A stretch of DNA of 64,000 nt, taken from contig JAYRZB010000006.1 in assembly GCA_041916675.1 (NCBI GenBank), positions 1 through 64,000 on the forward strand, in the 5' to 3' direction. Under the pieces are notes generated by a model. It saw only the letters and a list, made by a program, of their open reading frames with translations. It ran no database searches and was not told where the DNA came from. Positions within the stretch are counted from its first letter, which is position 1. Each line of letters begins with the position of its first letter. Source of the DNA: JAYRZB01 sp041916675 (GTDB taxonomy: Bacteria > Pseudomonadota > Alphaproteobacteria > Rhizobiales > Devosiaceae). Both the position numbers and the translations under genes were made by a program. Below, one piece after another: positions 49,701-57,583 of this stretch.

Positions 49701-50794
49701 GTACCCAAACCTCCCCGGCAGGCGTGGCCGAACCGGCGGCCGCCATCGGCAGGCTGCAGGGCCGCCCCGCCATCGTGCACGGCCTGCTGTTGACCCTGGG
49801 GCCGATCCTGGTGGCGCTGGTGCTGGCCGGGATCATCCTGATGCTGGTGGGCGTTGATCCGCTGGCCTATTATAATTACGTCCTGCAGCGCGGGCTGTTC
49901 TCGCCCGGCGGCCTGCAGCAGACCCTGACCCGCATGGCCCCGCTGCTGTTCCTGGCTGCCGGGCTGATCATCGCCTTCCGCGCCGGCATCTGGAACCTGG
50001 GGACCGACGGGCAGTTCCTGCTCGGTGCCGTCACCGCCGCCGCCAGCGCGCCGCTGCTGGTCGAGGTCATGCCCACCGGTCTTGCGGTGCTGATCAGTTT
50101 TGTCCTTGCGGCCATCGTGGCCATGCTCTGGTCGCTGCTGCCGGCCCTGTTGCGCGCCTATCAGGGGGTCAACGAGATCATTACCACGCTGATGATGACC
50201 TTCCTTGGCGTTTCGCTGGCCAATGTGCTGGTCAAGCTCGCCTTCCTTGATCCGGCCACCACCGTGCCGCAGACGCGCACGCTGGCCGTCGAAGACCGGC
50301 TGCCACGGCTGTTTGATACCACCATCACTTCGGGGCTGGTCCTGGGGCTGATCGTGATCATTGCCGTGCACCTGATCATGACGCGCACCGCCTTCGGGCT
50401 CAGGCTGCGCATTGTCGGGGCCAATCCGCGCGCAGCGCTGCATGCCGGGCTCCGGGTGCCGGCGCTGACGGTTGTGGTCTTTGCGCTTTCCGCCGGGCTG
50501 GCCGGGCTCGCCGGGGCCGTCGATATCCTTGGCGTGCAGGGCAATGTGCGGGCCGATTGGAACCCGGCCTATGGCATGGCGGTCATTCCGGTGGTGTTCC
50601 TGGCGCGCATGAACGGGTTTGCCGCCATCGCCTTTGTCTTTTTGTTCTCGATCCTGTCGATCGGGGGGGAAAGTGCGGCGCGGCGGCTGGACGTGCCCAA
50701 CGACTTTACCCTGGTGCTGGTGGCCATCGTGCTGATTGTCCTGGCGCTGGCCGAGTATATCGATCACCGCATCAACCAGTCGAAGAAAGCCTGA
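49697..50794 (+). CDS. ABC transporter permease (BMP type, first)
   Basis: The 365-residue membrane protein has about eight to nine hydrophobic segments and the BPD_transp_2 pattern: TRMAPLLFLAAGLIIAFRAG, IWNLGTDGQFLLGA, RAYQGVNEIITTLMMTFLGV and RIVGANPRAALHAGL. It pairs with the second permease as a heterodimer typical of nucleoside/BMP importers. It overlaps the ATPase gene by four bases and precedes the next permease by four bases. Confidence 0.92.
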   Translation: MSTQTSPAGVAEPAAAIGRLQGRPAIVHGLLLTLGPILVALVLAGIILMLVGVDPLAYYNYVLQRGLFSPGGLQQTLTRMAPLLFLAAGLIIAFRAGIWNLGTDGQFLLGAVTAAASAPLLVEVMPTGLAVLISFVLAAIVAMLWSLLPALLRAYQGVNEIITTLMMTFLGVSLANVLVKLAFLDPATTVPQTRTLAVEDRLPRLFDTTITSGLVLGLIVIIAVHLIMTRTAFGLRLRIVGANPRAALHAGLRVPALTVVVFALSAGLAGLAGAVDILGVQGNVRADWNPAYGMAVIPVVFLARMNGFAAIAFVFLFSILSIGGESAARRLDVPNDFTLVLVAIVLIVLALAEYIDHRINQSKKA

Positions 50795-50798
50795 TCCG

Positions 50799-51734
50799 AT
50801 GGCAGGGCTGTTCACCAACGTTTTCCTGTCCGCCCTGATCTTTGGCGCCGTCACCGCCGCCATCCCGCTGCTCTTGGCCGGGCTTGGCGAGCAGATGTCG
50901 GAAAAGGCCGGGGTGCTCAACATCGGCATCGAAGGCATGATGATCTGCGGCGCCTATACCGGGTTCCTCGGCGCCTTTTACGGCAACTCGATCTGGCTTG
51001 GCTTTCTCACCGGGGCGCTTGGCGGCATGGCGGTGGCAGCGCTGATGGTTCTGCTCTGCGTGCGGCTCGGGCTCAACCAGATCGTGATCGGCATCGGCCT
51101 GACGCTCGGCTTTGAAGGCCTGACGGCGCTTTTGCATCACTTCCAGTTCTCGCGCACCTATCCAAGGCTCGATGCGGTCAATGTCACCGCCATTCCCCTG
51201 CTCTCCGATATTCCGGTCATCGGCCCGGCGCTGTTTAAACACCACCTGATCGTCTATCTCGCCGTCGCGCTGGTCTTTGTCCTTGCCTATGTCTACCGGC
51301 GCACTCAGCTCGGGCTTAACCTGCAGGCGGCTGGCGACAAGCCGGCGGCGCTCGATGTGGCCGGGGTCGATGTGGTGCGCACCAGAGCCGTGGCGGTGCT
51401 GTCGACCGGGGCGCTGGCGGGCGTCGGTGGTGCCTATCTGGCCAATATCGGGGCGGGCATCTTTGTGCCCTTCATCACCAATGGGGCCGGGTTCCTCGGC
51501 ATCGTGCTGGCCATGCTGGCGCGCGGGCGCCCGGTCTGGGTGCTGGGCGGGGCGCTGCTGTTCGGGGTTTCGCTGGCCCTGACCACGGCCCTGCAGGTGG
51601 CTGGCATCAACGTGCCCACCGATATCATCCAGATGCTGCCTTTCATGGCGGTCATGGCCATGCTCGTGCTGTTCGGACGCAAGTCGAGCCTGCCGGCCGC
51701 CCTGGGGCTGCCCTATGAACGCGGAGCCCGCTAG
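50799..51734 (+). CDS. ABC transporter permease (BMP type, second)
   Basis: The 311-residue protein has about eight membrane segments and typical motifs: AAIPLLLAGLGEQMSEKAGVLNIGIEGMMI, LGLNQIVIGIGLTLGFEGLT, LQAAGDKPAALDVAGVDV and GAGFLGIVLAMLARGRP. The ATG at 50799 (MAGLFTNVFLSALIFG) is chosen by spacing to the previous gene; a longer frame is not family-like. It is followed after 45 bases by 4-pyridoxolactonase with its own strong ribosome site, so transport and catabolism genes are in one unit. Confidence 0.92.
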   Translation: MAGLFTNVFLSALIFGAVTAAIPLLLAGLGEQMSEKAGVLNIGIEGMMICGAYTGFLGAFYGNSIWLGFLTGALGGMAVAALMVLLCVRLGLNQIVIGIGLTLGFEGLTALLHHFQFSRTYPRLDAVNVTAIPLLSDIPVIGPALFKHHLIVYLAVALVFVLAYVYRRTQLGLNLQAAGDKPAALDVAGVDVVRTRAVAVLSTGALAGVGGAYLANIGAGIFVPFITNGAGFLGIVLAMLARGRPVWVLGGALLFGVSLALTTALQVAGINVPTDIIQMLPFMAVMAMLVLFGRKSSLPAALGLPYERGAR

Positions 51735-51779
51735 GCTCAGGATCGCCCGGTCCGGCCGGGCGCAACAGGAGAGATCGAA

Positions 51780-52586
51780 ATGACCGATACCAAGGTTTAC
51801 CTGCTCGATGGCGGCTCGCTGGTGCTCGATGGCTATCACGTGTTCTGGAACCGGGGACCGGGCGGGGAAGTGCGCTTTCCGGTCTATTCGATCCTGATCG
51901 AGCATGCCGAGGGGCGCTTCCTGATCGATACCGGCTTTGACTACGACCATGTCATGAAGGTGCTGCCGTTCGAAAAGCCGATCCAGAGCAAGGACCAGAC
52001 CATTCCCGGCGCGCTGGCCCTGCTCGGGCTCGAGCCCAAAGACATCGATGTGGTGGTCAATTCCCATTTCCACTTCGATCATTGCGGGGGCAACAAATAT
52101 TTCCCCCATGCCAAGAAGATCTGCCACCGCTCCGAAGTGCCGCAGGCCTGCAGCCCGGAAGTGTTCGAGCATCTGGGCTATTCGGACCTGAGCTTTTCGG
52201 CCGAGGCCGCCGAGGCGCGCGGTGCCACCGCCCAGCTGCTACCCGGCACCACCAGGGCCAATTCCACCTTCGAGGGCATTGAGGGCGATGTCGAGCTGGC
52301 CAAGGGGGTCAAGCTGATCGCCACGCCCGGCCATTCGATCGGGCACTATTCGCTGATGGTCAATTTCAACGCCCGCAAGCCGATCCTGTTCACCATCGAT
52401 GCCGCCTATACCCAAAAGAGCCTTGAAACCCTGTGCCAGGCGGCCTTCCATATCGATCCGGTGGCCGGGGTGCGCTCGATGCGCCATGTGCGCAAGCTCG
52501 CCGAAGACAACGAGGCGGACCTGATGTTCTCGCACGACATGGAAAACTTCAAAACCTACAAGACCGGCACACAGTTCTACGGCTAG
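51780..52586 (+). CDS. 4-pyridoxolactonase
   Basis: The enzyme hydrolyses 4-pyridoxolactone to 4-pyridoxic acid in vitamin B6 degradation. The 268-residue metallo-beta-lactamase-fold protein has the zinc motif SHFHFDHCGG (His96, His98, Asp100, His101), further ligands in ATPGHSIGHYS and the Asp of FTIDAAYTQ. The whole sequence, from KVYLLDGGSLVLDGYHVFWN to the end KTGTQFYG, is very close to my memory of the M. loti lactonase of known structure, so the call is firm. AGGAGAG precedes the ATG. Confidence 0.94.
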   Translation: MTDTKVYLLDGGSLVLDGYHVFWNRGPGGEVRFPVYSILIEHAEGRFLIDTGFDYDHVMKVLPFEKPIQSKDQTIPGALALLGLEPKDIDVVVNSHFHFDHCGGNKYFPHAKKICHRSEVPQACSPEVFEHLGYSDLSFSAEAAEARGATAQLLPGTTRANSTFEGIEGDVELAKGVKLIATPGHSIGHYSLMVNFNARKPILFTIDAAYTQKSLETLCQAAFHIDPVAGVRSMRHVRKLAEDNEADLMFSHDMENFKTYKTGTQFYG

Positions 52587-52599
52587 GCGGGAGACCCTT

Positions 52600-53808
52600 A
52601 TGCGCTATTCAGACGATCGACCACCTGTCCTGACCCTGGCGGCCGGACCGGTCAATGCCTATCCCGAGGTGCTTCTCGGCCTGGCCCGCCCGGTGCTTTA
52701 CGACTACGACCCCGCCTTCCAGCGCCATTACGAGGCGGTGGTGCACAAGGCGCAGAAGGCCATGCGCCTGTCCACCCGGCCGGTGATCATGCATGGCGAA
52801 CCCGTGCTTGGGCTCGAAGCGGCCGCCGCCTCGCTGATCGGCAGCGATGATGTGGTGCTTAACCTCGCCTCCGGGGTCTATGGCAAAGGCTATGGCTACT
52901 GGGCCAAGCGCTATTGCAAGGAACTGGTCGAGATCGAGGTCGCCTATAACGAAGCCATCGATCCCGCCGCCGTGGCCGCCATGCTCAAGACCCGGCCCGA
53001 TATCAGCATCGTCTCGGTCTGCCATCACGATACCCCGTCCTCGACCATCAACCCGATCAACGAGATCGGCAGGCTGGTGGCCGCGCACGGCGCTTATCTG
53101 ATCGTTGATGCCGTCTCCTCGTTCGGGGGCATGGATACCCATCCTGAAGACTGTGCCGCCGATATCTATGTCACCGGCCCGGCCAAGTGCCTCGGCGCCC
53201 CGCCGGCCCTGACCCTGATGGCGATCAGCGATCGCGCCTGGGCCAAGATGCGTGCCAACAAGGCGGCCCCCTTTGCCTCGATGCTTTCGATCACCGACTG
53301 GGCCAAGGCCTGGTCGCACAAGGAGCCGTTTCCCTTCACCCCATCGGTTGCCGATGTGAACGGGCTCGATGCCGCGCTCGATCTTTACCTCAGCGAAGGC
53401 CCGGAAAACGTCTGGGCCCGCCATGCGCTGACGGCAAAGGCCATGCGCGCTGGCATCCGCGCCATGGGCCTTGCCGTCTGGGCGGCGCGCGACGAGATCG
53501 CCTCGCCCACCTGCACGGCGCTGCGTACGCCCGATGGCATCGATGAAGCGCAACTGCGCGCCGAGGCCCGCGCGCGCTATGGCGTGGTGCTGTCTTCGGG
53601 GCGCGGGGAAACCAAGGGCAAGCTCACCCGCATCGGGCATATGGGTCCCACCGCCCATCCGATCTACGCCACCATTGCGCTGACCGCGATTGGCGGGGCG
53701 CTCAATGCGCTCGGGCACAGGGTCGATACCGGCAAGGGCGTTTCCGCCGCGCTGGCGGTGATCGATGCAGCCTATTCGGACCATTCAACCAACGGGGAAA
53801 CACCATGA
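52600..53808 (+). CDS. pyridoxamine-pyruvate aminotransferase
   Basis: The enzyme converts pyridoxamine and pyruvate to pyridoxal and alanine. The 402-residue class V aminotransferase does not use PLP as a bound cofactor but treats the vitamer as substrate. It has LAAGPVNAYPEVLLGL, LASGVYGKGYGYWAKRY, VCHHDTPSSTINPI, IVDAVSSFGG and the Lys196 in VTGPAKCLGAPP. The match to the M. loti enzyme I remember is high along its length, including RYGVVLSSGRGETKGKLTRI. The C-terminus is about ten residues longer. It overlaps the next gene by four bases. Confidence 0.94.
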   Translation: MRYSDDRPPVLTLAAGPVNAYPEVLLGLARPVLYDYDPAFQRHYEAVVHKAQKAMRLSTRPVIMHGEPVLGLEAAAASLIGSDDVVLNLASGVYGKGYGYWAKRYCKELVEIEVAYNEAIDPAAVAAMLKTRPDISIVSVCHHDTPSSTINPINEIGRLVAAHGAYLIVDAVSSFGGMDTHPEDCAADIYVTGPAKCLGAPPALTLMAISDRAWAKMRANKAAPFASMLSITDWAKAWSHKEPFPFTPSVADVNGLDAALDLYLSEGPENVWARHALTAKAMRAGIRAMGLAVWAARDEIASPTCTALRTPDGIDEAQLRAEARARYGVVLSSGRGETKGKLTRIGHMGPTAHPIYATIALTAIGGALNALGHRVDTGKGVSAALAVIDAAYSDHSTNGETP

Positions 53809-54539
53809 GCAACCGGCTTGAGGGCAGAACGGCAATCGTAACGGGCGCCGCCCAGGGCATCGGCAAGGCTATCGCGAAGCGCCTCGTCGCCGATGGCGCC
53901 CGGGTTATCGTCAGCGATGTCAACGCCGAAGGGGCCGCCGCCGCCGCCCGCGACATCGGGGGCAGCGCCACTGCGATGGCCGCCGATATCTCGAACCCCG
54001 ATCAGGTCTCGGCCCTGGTTGCCAGGGCCGGGGCGGTCGATATCCTCGTCAACAATGCCGGCATCGTGCCGTTCATTGCCTGGGACGACATCGACCTTGC
54101 CCACTGGCGCCGGATCATCGATGTCAACCTCACCGGCACCTATATCATCACCCGGGCGGTGACCGATGCCATGCGCAAGGCCGACAAAAAGGGGCGGGTG
54201 ATCAACATTGCCTCGAACAGCTTTTTTGCCGGCACCCCGAACATGACCGCCTATGTCGCCTCCAAGGGCGGGGTGATCGGCTTTACCCGCGCCGCCGCCA
54301 CCGAGCTGGGCAAGCATGGCATCACCGTCAATGCCGTCACCCCGGGCCTGATCGAATCCGATGGCGTCAAGACCAGCCCGCATATGAATGCCTTCGATTT
54401 CGTCGGCATGCTGCAGGCGCTGCCCGGCCGCGGCCAGCCCGAACACATCGCCGATGCGGTGGCGTTCCTCGCCTCAGACGATGCGCGCTGGATCACCGGG
54501 CAGACCATCAATGTCGATGCCGGCATGGTGCGCTACTAA
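53805..54539 (+). CDS. pyridoxal 4-dehydrogenase (SDR)
   Basis: The NAD-dependent enzyme oxidises pyridoxal (hemiacetal form) to 4-pyridoxolactone. The 244-residue short-chain dehydrogenase has TGAAQGIG (residues 13-20), LVNNAGIVPFIAWDDIDL, Ser137/139, and the catalytic Tyr150 and Lys154 in YVASKGG. It ends DDARWITGQTINVDAGMVRY. These segments fit the M. loti enzyme as I remember it. It directly follows pyridoxamine-pyruvate aminotransferase, whose product is its substrate. Confidence 0.93.
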   Translation: MSNRLEGRTAIVTGAAQGIGKAIAKRLVADGARVIVSDVNAEGAAAAARDIGGSATAMAADISNPDQVSALVARAGAVDILVNNAGIVPFIAWDDIDLAHWRRIIDVNLTGTYIITRAVTDAMRKADKKGRVINIASNSFFAGTPNMTAYVASKGGVIGFTRAAATELGKHGITVNAVTPGLIESDGVKTSPHMNAFDFVGMLQALPGRGQPEHIADAVAFLASDDARWITGQTINVDAGMVRY

Positions 54540-54572
54540 GCGCACCGCCCGCCAGCCCTTCCTGACAGGATA

Positions 54573-54591
54573 GCCCCGGCCGTGCCGGGGC
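54573..54591 (+). terminator. GC hairpin after pyridoxal dehydrogenase
   Basis: GCCCCGGC, loop CGT and GCCGGGGC form a perfect 8-bp stem in the 68-base gap between the dehydrogenase and the TauE-like gene. No T-run follows, so it may be an attenuator or RNA-stability element rather than a full terminator. Confidence 0.4.
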
Positions 54592-54607
54592 AGCAAAGGA
54601 CTTTGCC

Positions 54608-55429
54608 TTGGATTTCGGTCTTGATCTGCCCACCGCCCTGGCGCTCCTTGCCGGGCTCGCCGCCACCGGCGTCATTGCCGGCATCCTGGCCGGACTGCTC
54701 GGGGTCGGAGGCGGCATTGTCATCGTGCCGGTGCTGTTCTGGGGGCTGGGGCTGTTCCGGTTTTCGCCCGATATTGCCAGCCACCTGGCGGTGGCAACCT
54801 CGCTGGCCACCATCATTCCCACCTCGATCTCCTCAATGCGGGCCCACAACAAGCGCGGTAATGTCGATCGCGACCTGCTCAGGCTCTGGGGTCCGGCGAT
54901 CTTTGTCGGCGCACTGGCGGGCGGCATCCTTGCCCGCTTCATCCCCGGGGACGGGCTGCGCACCGTGTTCGGCGTGGTCGGCATCCTCGTGGCCATCAAC
55001 ATGATTATCCCCAAAACCCTGGTGCTATCGCAGCACCTGCCGGGCAGCGCCTGGATCAACCGCGCCATTGCCGCGGTGATCGGGCTGATCTCATCGCTGA
55101 TGGGCATTGGCGGGGGCACGCTGTCGGTGCCGACGCTGGCCGCCTTCTCGTTCTCGATGCACCGGGCCGTCGGCACCGCCTCGGCCATGGGGCTTCTGAT
55201 CGCCCTGCCGGCGGTGGCCGGGTTCATCTGGGCCGGCTGGGATGTCGCCGGGCGGCCGCCGTTTTCGCTCGGCTATGTCAGCCTGCCCGCCGCGCTGGTG
55301 CTGGCGCCGCTGAGCTTTCTCTTTGCGCCCATGGGTGCAGCGCTCGCTCACCGGCTCAACGCCCGCTACCTCAAAATGGCCTTTGCCTTCTTTCTGGCCA
55401 TCACCGCGGCGCGGATGCTGCTGAGCTGA
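54608..55429 (+). CDS. TauE/SafE family membrane transporter
   Basis: The 273-residue protein has about eight hydrophobic segments and the two family repeats: GVIAGILAGLLGVGGGIVIVPVL near the N-terminus and LISSLMGIGGGTLSVPTL in the middle. Members export sulfite, sulfoacetate and other small anions; many have unknown substrates. The start is a TTG at 54608 with AAAGGA upstream. It follows the B6 enzymes in the same direction and may move an organic anion of this pathway, but that is only positional. Its 3' end overlaps the convergent epimerase gene by 29 bases. Confidence 0.88.
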   Translation: MDFGLDLPTALALLAGLAATGVIAGILAGLLGVGGGIVIVPVLFWGLGLFRFSPDIASHLAVATSLATIIPTSISSMRAHNKRGNVDRDLLRLWGPAIFVGALAGGILARFIPGDGLRTVFGVVGILVAINMIIPKTLVLSQHLPGSAWINRAIAAVIGLISSLMGIGGGTLSVPTLAAFSFSMHRAVGTASAMGLLIALPAVAGFIWAGWDVAGRPPFSLGYVSLPAALVLAPLSFLFAPMGAALAHRLNARYLKMAFAFFLAITAARMLLS

Positions 55430-56420
55430 GGGGCTTGTCGCTGGCGGCCAACGCCCTGCTGGCCGAAACCTGCGCCTCGATCCAGGCATAGGTGGTTTCC
55501 AGTCCGGCGCGCAGGCTGGTGCTGGGGCGCCAGCCGAGCTGCTGTTCGATCAGGCGGTTGTCCGAATTGCGCCCGCGCACGCCATTGGGGCCGGGCACGT
55601 GCTGCTTGATCAAGGTCTTGCCGGCAATGGCGCTGACCAGATCCACCAGCTGGTTGATCGAGACCATTTCGTCGGACCCCACATTGACCGGCCCGGCAAA
55701 GTCCGACCGGTTGAGCCGCAACGTGCCTTCGAGGCATTCATCGATATAAAGGAACGAGCGGGTCTGCCGCCCGTCGCCCCAGATCTCGATGGCATCGCCA
55801 TCACGCGCCATGGCCACCTTGCGGCAGATGGCGGCGGGGGCCTTTTCCTTGCCGCCGCTCCAGGTGCCTTCGGGCCCGAAGATATTGTGGTAGCGGGCAA
55901 TGGTGTTGCGCATGCCATAATTGCGGTTGAACGCCAGGTAAATCCGTTCGGAGAACAGCTTTTCCCAGCCATATTCGCTGTCGGGCGCGGCCGGATAGGC
56001 CGAATCCTCGGCACAATTGGGGTTGTCCGGGTCGGTCTGGTTGAAGGCGGGGTAGATGCAGGCCGAGGACGAATAAAAGATGCCCGTGATCCCGAGCCCG
56101 TGGGCGCGGTGCAGAACGTTGAGGTTGATGCTGGCCGAGTTGTGCATGATGTCGGCATCGTGCTCGCCGGTAAAGATATAACCGGCCCCGCCCATGTCGG
56201 CGGCGAGCTGGTAGACTTCATCGAACCGCCGGTCGAGCACTCCGGCCACCGTCGTCTGGTCGCGCAGGTCGGCGATGATGAACTCGTCGGCCGCACTGGC
56301 CTCGAACACCGGATACTTGAGGTCCGCCCCGCGCACGAAAAACCCCTCGCGCTTGAGCCGCTTGACCAGATGGCTGCCGATAAAACCGCCTGCACCCAAA
56401 ACCAGTGCCGATTTGCTCAT
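55401..56420 (-). CDS. NAD-dependent sugar epimerase (GDP-mannose 3,5-epimerase-like)
   Basis: The 339-residue extended SDR has ALVLGAGGFIGSHLVKRL (cofactor loop), ADMGGAGYIF, the Ser-rich YSSSACIYP, and YGWEKLFSERI with the catalytic Tyr-Lys. It has RYHNIFGPEGTWSGGKEKAPAAICRK and WGDGRQTRSFLYIDECLEG. The ADMGG and FGPEGTW parts recall GDP-mannose 3,5-epimerase and related 4,6-epimerases. The product would feed surface-polysaccharide synthesis. The ATG at 56420 gives MSKSALVLGAG. It is divergent from a glycosyltransferase gene across an AT-richer gap. Confidence 0.88.
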   Translation of the reverse strand: MSKSALVLGAGGFIGSHLVKRLKREGFFVRGADLKYPVFEASAADEFIIADLRDQTTVAGVLDRRFDEVYQLAADMGGAGYIFTGEHDADIMHNSASINLNVLHRAHGLGITGIFYSSSACIYPAFNQTDPDNPNCAEDSAYPAAPDSEYGWEKLFSERIYLAFNRNYGMRNTIARYHNIFGPEGTWSGGKEKAPAAICRKVAMARDGDAIEIWGDGRQTRSFLYIDECLEGTLRLNRSDFAGPVNVGSDEMVSINQLVDLVSAIAGKTLIKQHVPGPNGVRGRNSDNRLIEQQLGWRPSTSLRAGLETTYAWIEAQVSASRALAASDKPLSSAASAPR

Positions 56421-56587
56421 GATGAGGTCTTTCCGCCGCTTCGCGACCATGCCAGGGCTGTGTCAGAGATTTTCAAGAATTGGCGAGAAGCTGCAAGGCT
56501 TTTTAAAAACTCTGCCAACCAATTTCAAAAGACGGTAGAATTCCGTCGAGCCAAGGCAAATTCTTTCGATATTAAAAAAGGTTAGTC

Positions 56588-57469
56588 GTGACGAGAATGC
56601 GCAGGCCCATGGTTGGGGTCAAGATCTGGGCCGGATTCGGCAACCAGCTGTTCCAGTATGCAACCGGCCTGTGCCTGGCCGAACGGCTGGGGGCCGACCT
56701 TTATTGCGATACCGATACCTATCGCCGCCACCCCAGTCTTGACCGGCCGATGGAGCTCAAGGCACTCGGTCTTGATTGGATCGAGGCGCGGGTGCCCACT
56801 TTCAGCCCGCTGCGCCAACTGGCCTGTAGCCTCAGGCTGATCCCGGACCAGTTCCGCCACGCCACCCGCCTGTCGGACGTTCACGTCTATGACCCGCGCT
56901 ATGAAACCCTGCGCGGGGATTGCGCCCTATCGGGCTATTTCCAGTCCTGGCGGCACTTTGTGGGGCACGAGGATACGGTGCGCCGGGCCTTTGATCCGGC
57001 CCGCCTGCCGGCCGTGCCGCACAGCGCGGCAGAGGCGGCCATCCGCGCCGCCGCCAATCCGGTCGCCGTGCATGTCCGGCGCGGCGACTATGCCATATCG
57101 GCGAAAAACATCGCCACCTATGGCCTGCAGGGTGCCGACTACTATATGGCCGCCCGGGCCGAGATCGAACGGCGCGTCCCCAACCCCACCTATTTCCTGT
57201 TCTCCGATGAAATGGATCGGGCCCGACGCGAACTGGCCGACTGGCAGGGGCTGGTCCCGGTCAGCGGCGTCAATGCGCTCGACGATTTCCGGCTGATGGC
57301 GCTGTGCAACCACTTCATCATCGCCAATTCCACCTTTTCGTGGTGGGCCGCATGGCTGGGCAAGGCACCGGACAAGACCGTCGTGGCCCCGCGCAAGTGG
57401 TTCGGCCCGGTCTTTGCGCACCTGGCCCAGATCGAGGACCGCCTGCCGCCGGACTGGGTGGTGATCTAG
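56588..57469 (+). CDS. GT11-like glycosyltransferase (alpha-1,2-fucosyltransferase family)
   Basis: The 293-residue protein has the family N-terminus GFGNQLFQYATGLCLAERLG, the sugar-nucleotide-binding motif AVHVRRGDYA and the C-terminal NHFIIANSTFSWWAAWLG. All are hallmarks of GT11 fucosyl- or related transferases. No signal peptide or membrane segment is seen, so it acts in the cytoplasm. The start is GTG 56588 or ATG 56597. The 167-base upstream gap is clearly AT-richer than its neighbours, which suggests a promoter region or an imported gene pair with the epimerase. The donor and acceptor are unknown. Confidence 0.88.
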   Translation: MTRMRRPMVGVKIWAGFGNQLFQYATGLCLAERLGADLYCDTDTYRRHPSLDRPMELKALGLDWIEARVPTFSPLRQLACSLRLIPDQFRHATRLSDVHVYDPRYETLRGDCALSGYFQSWRHFVGHEDTVRRAFDPARLPAVPHSAAEAAIRAAANPVAVHVRRGDYAISAKNIATYGLQGADYYMAARAEIERRVPNPTYFLFSDEMDRARRELADWQGLVPVSGVNALDDFRLMALCNHFIIANSTFSWWAAWLGKAPDKTVVAPRKWFGPVFAHLAQIEDRLPPDWVVI

Positions 57470-57482
57470 CCGCCCGGGCGGC
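57469..57482. terminator. perfect palindrome after the glycosyltransferase gene
   Basis: GCCGCCCGGGCGGC is a 14-base perfect palindrome starting at the stop codon of the glycosyltransferase gene. It lacks a T-run, so it may act as a Rho-related or RNA-stability hairpin only. Confidence 0.3.
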
Positions 57483-57583
57483 AAGGCACCGAGTTTTGAC
57501 TTGCATCGATTGCACTGAGAGCCAACTATGGATGTCGAGCGGAGGGTCAACCTGCCGCCGGAATTTTCAAGGGAGGCATTTTC

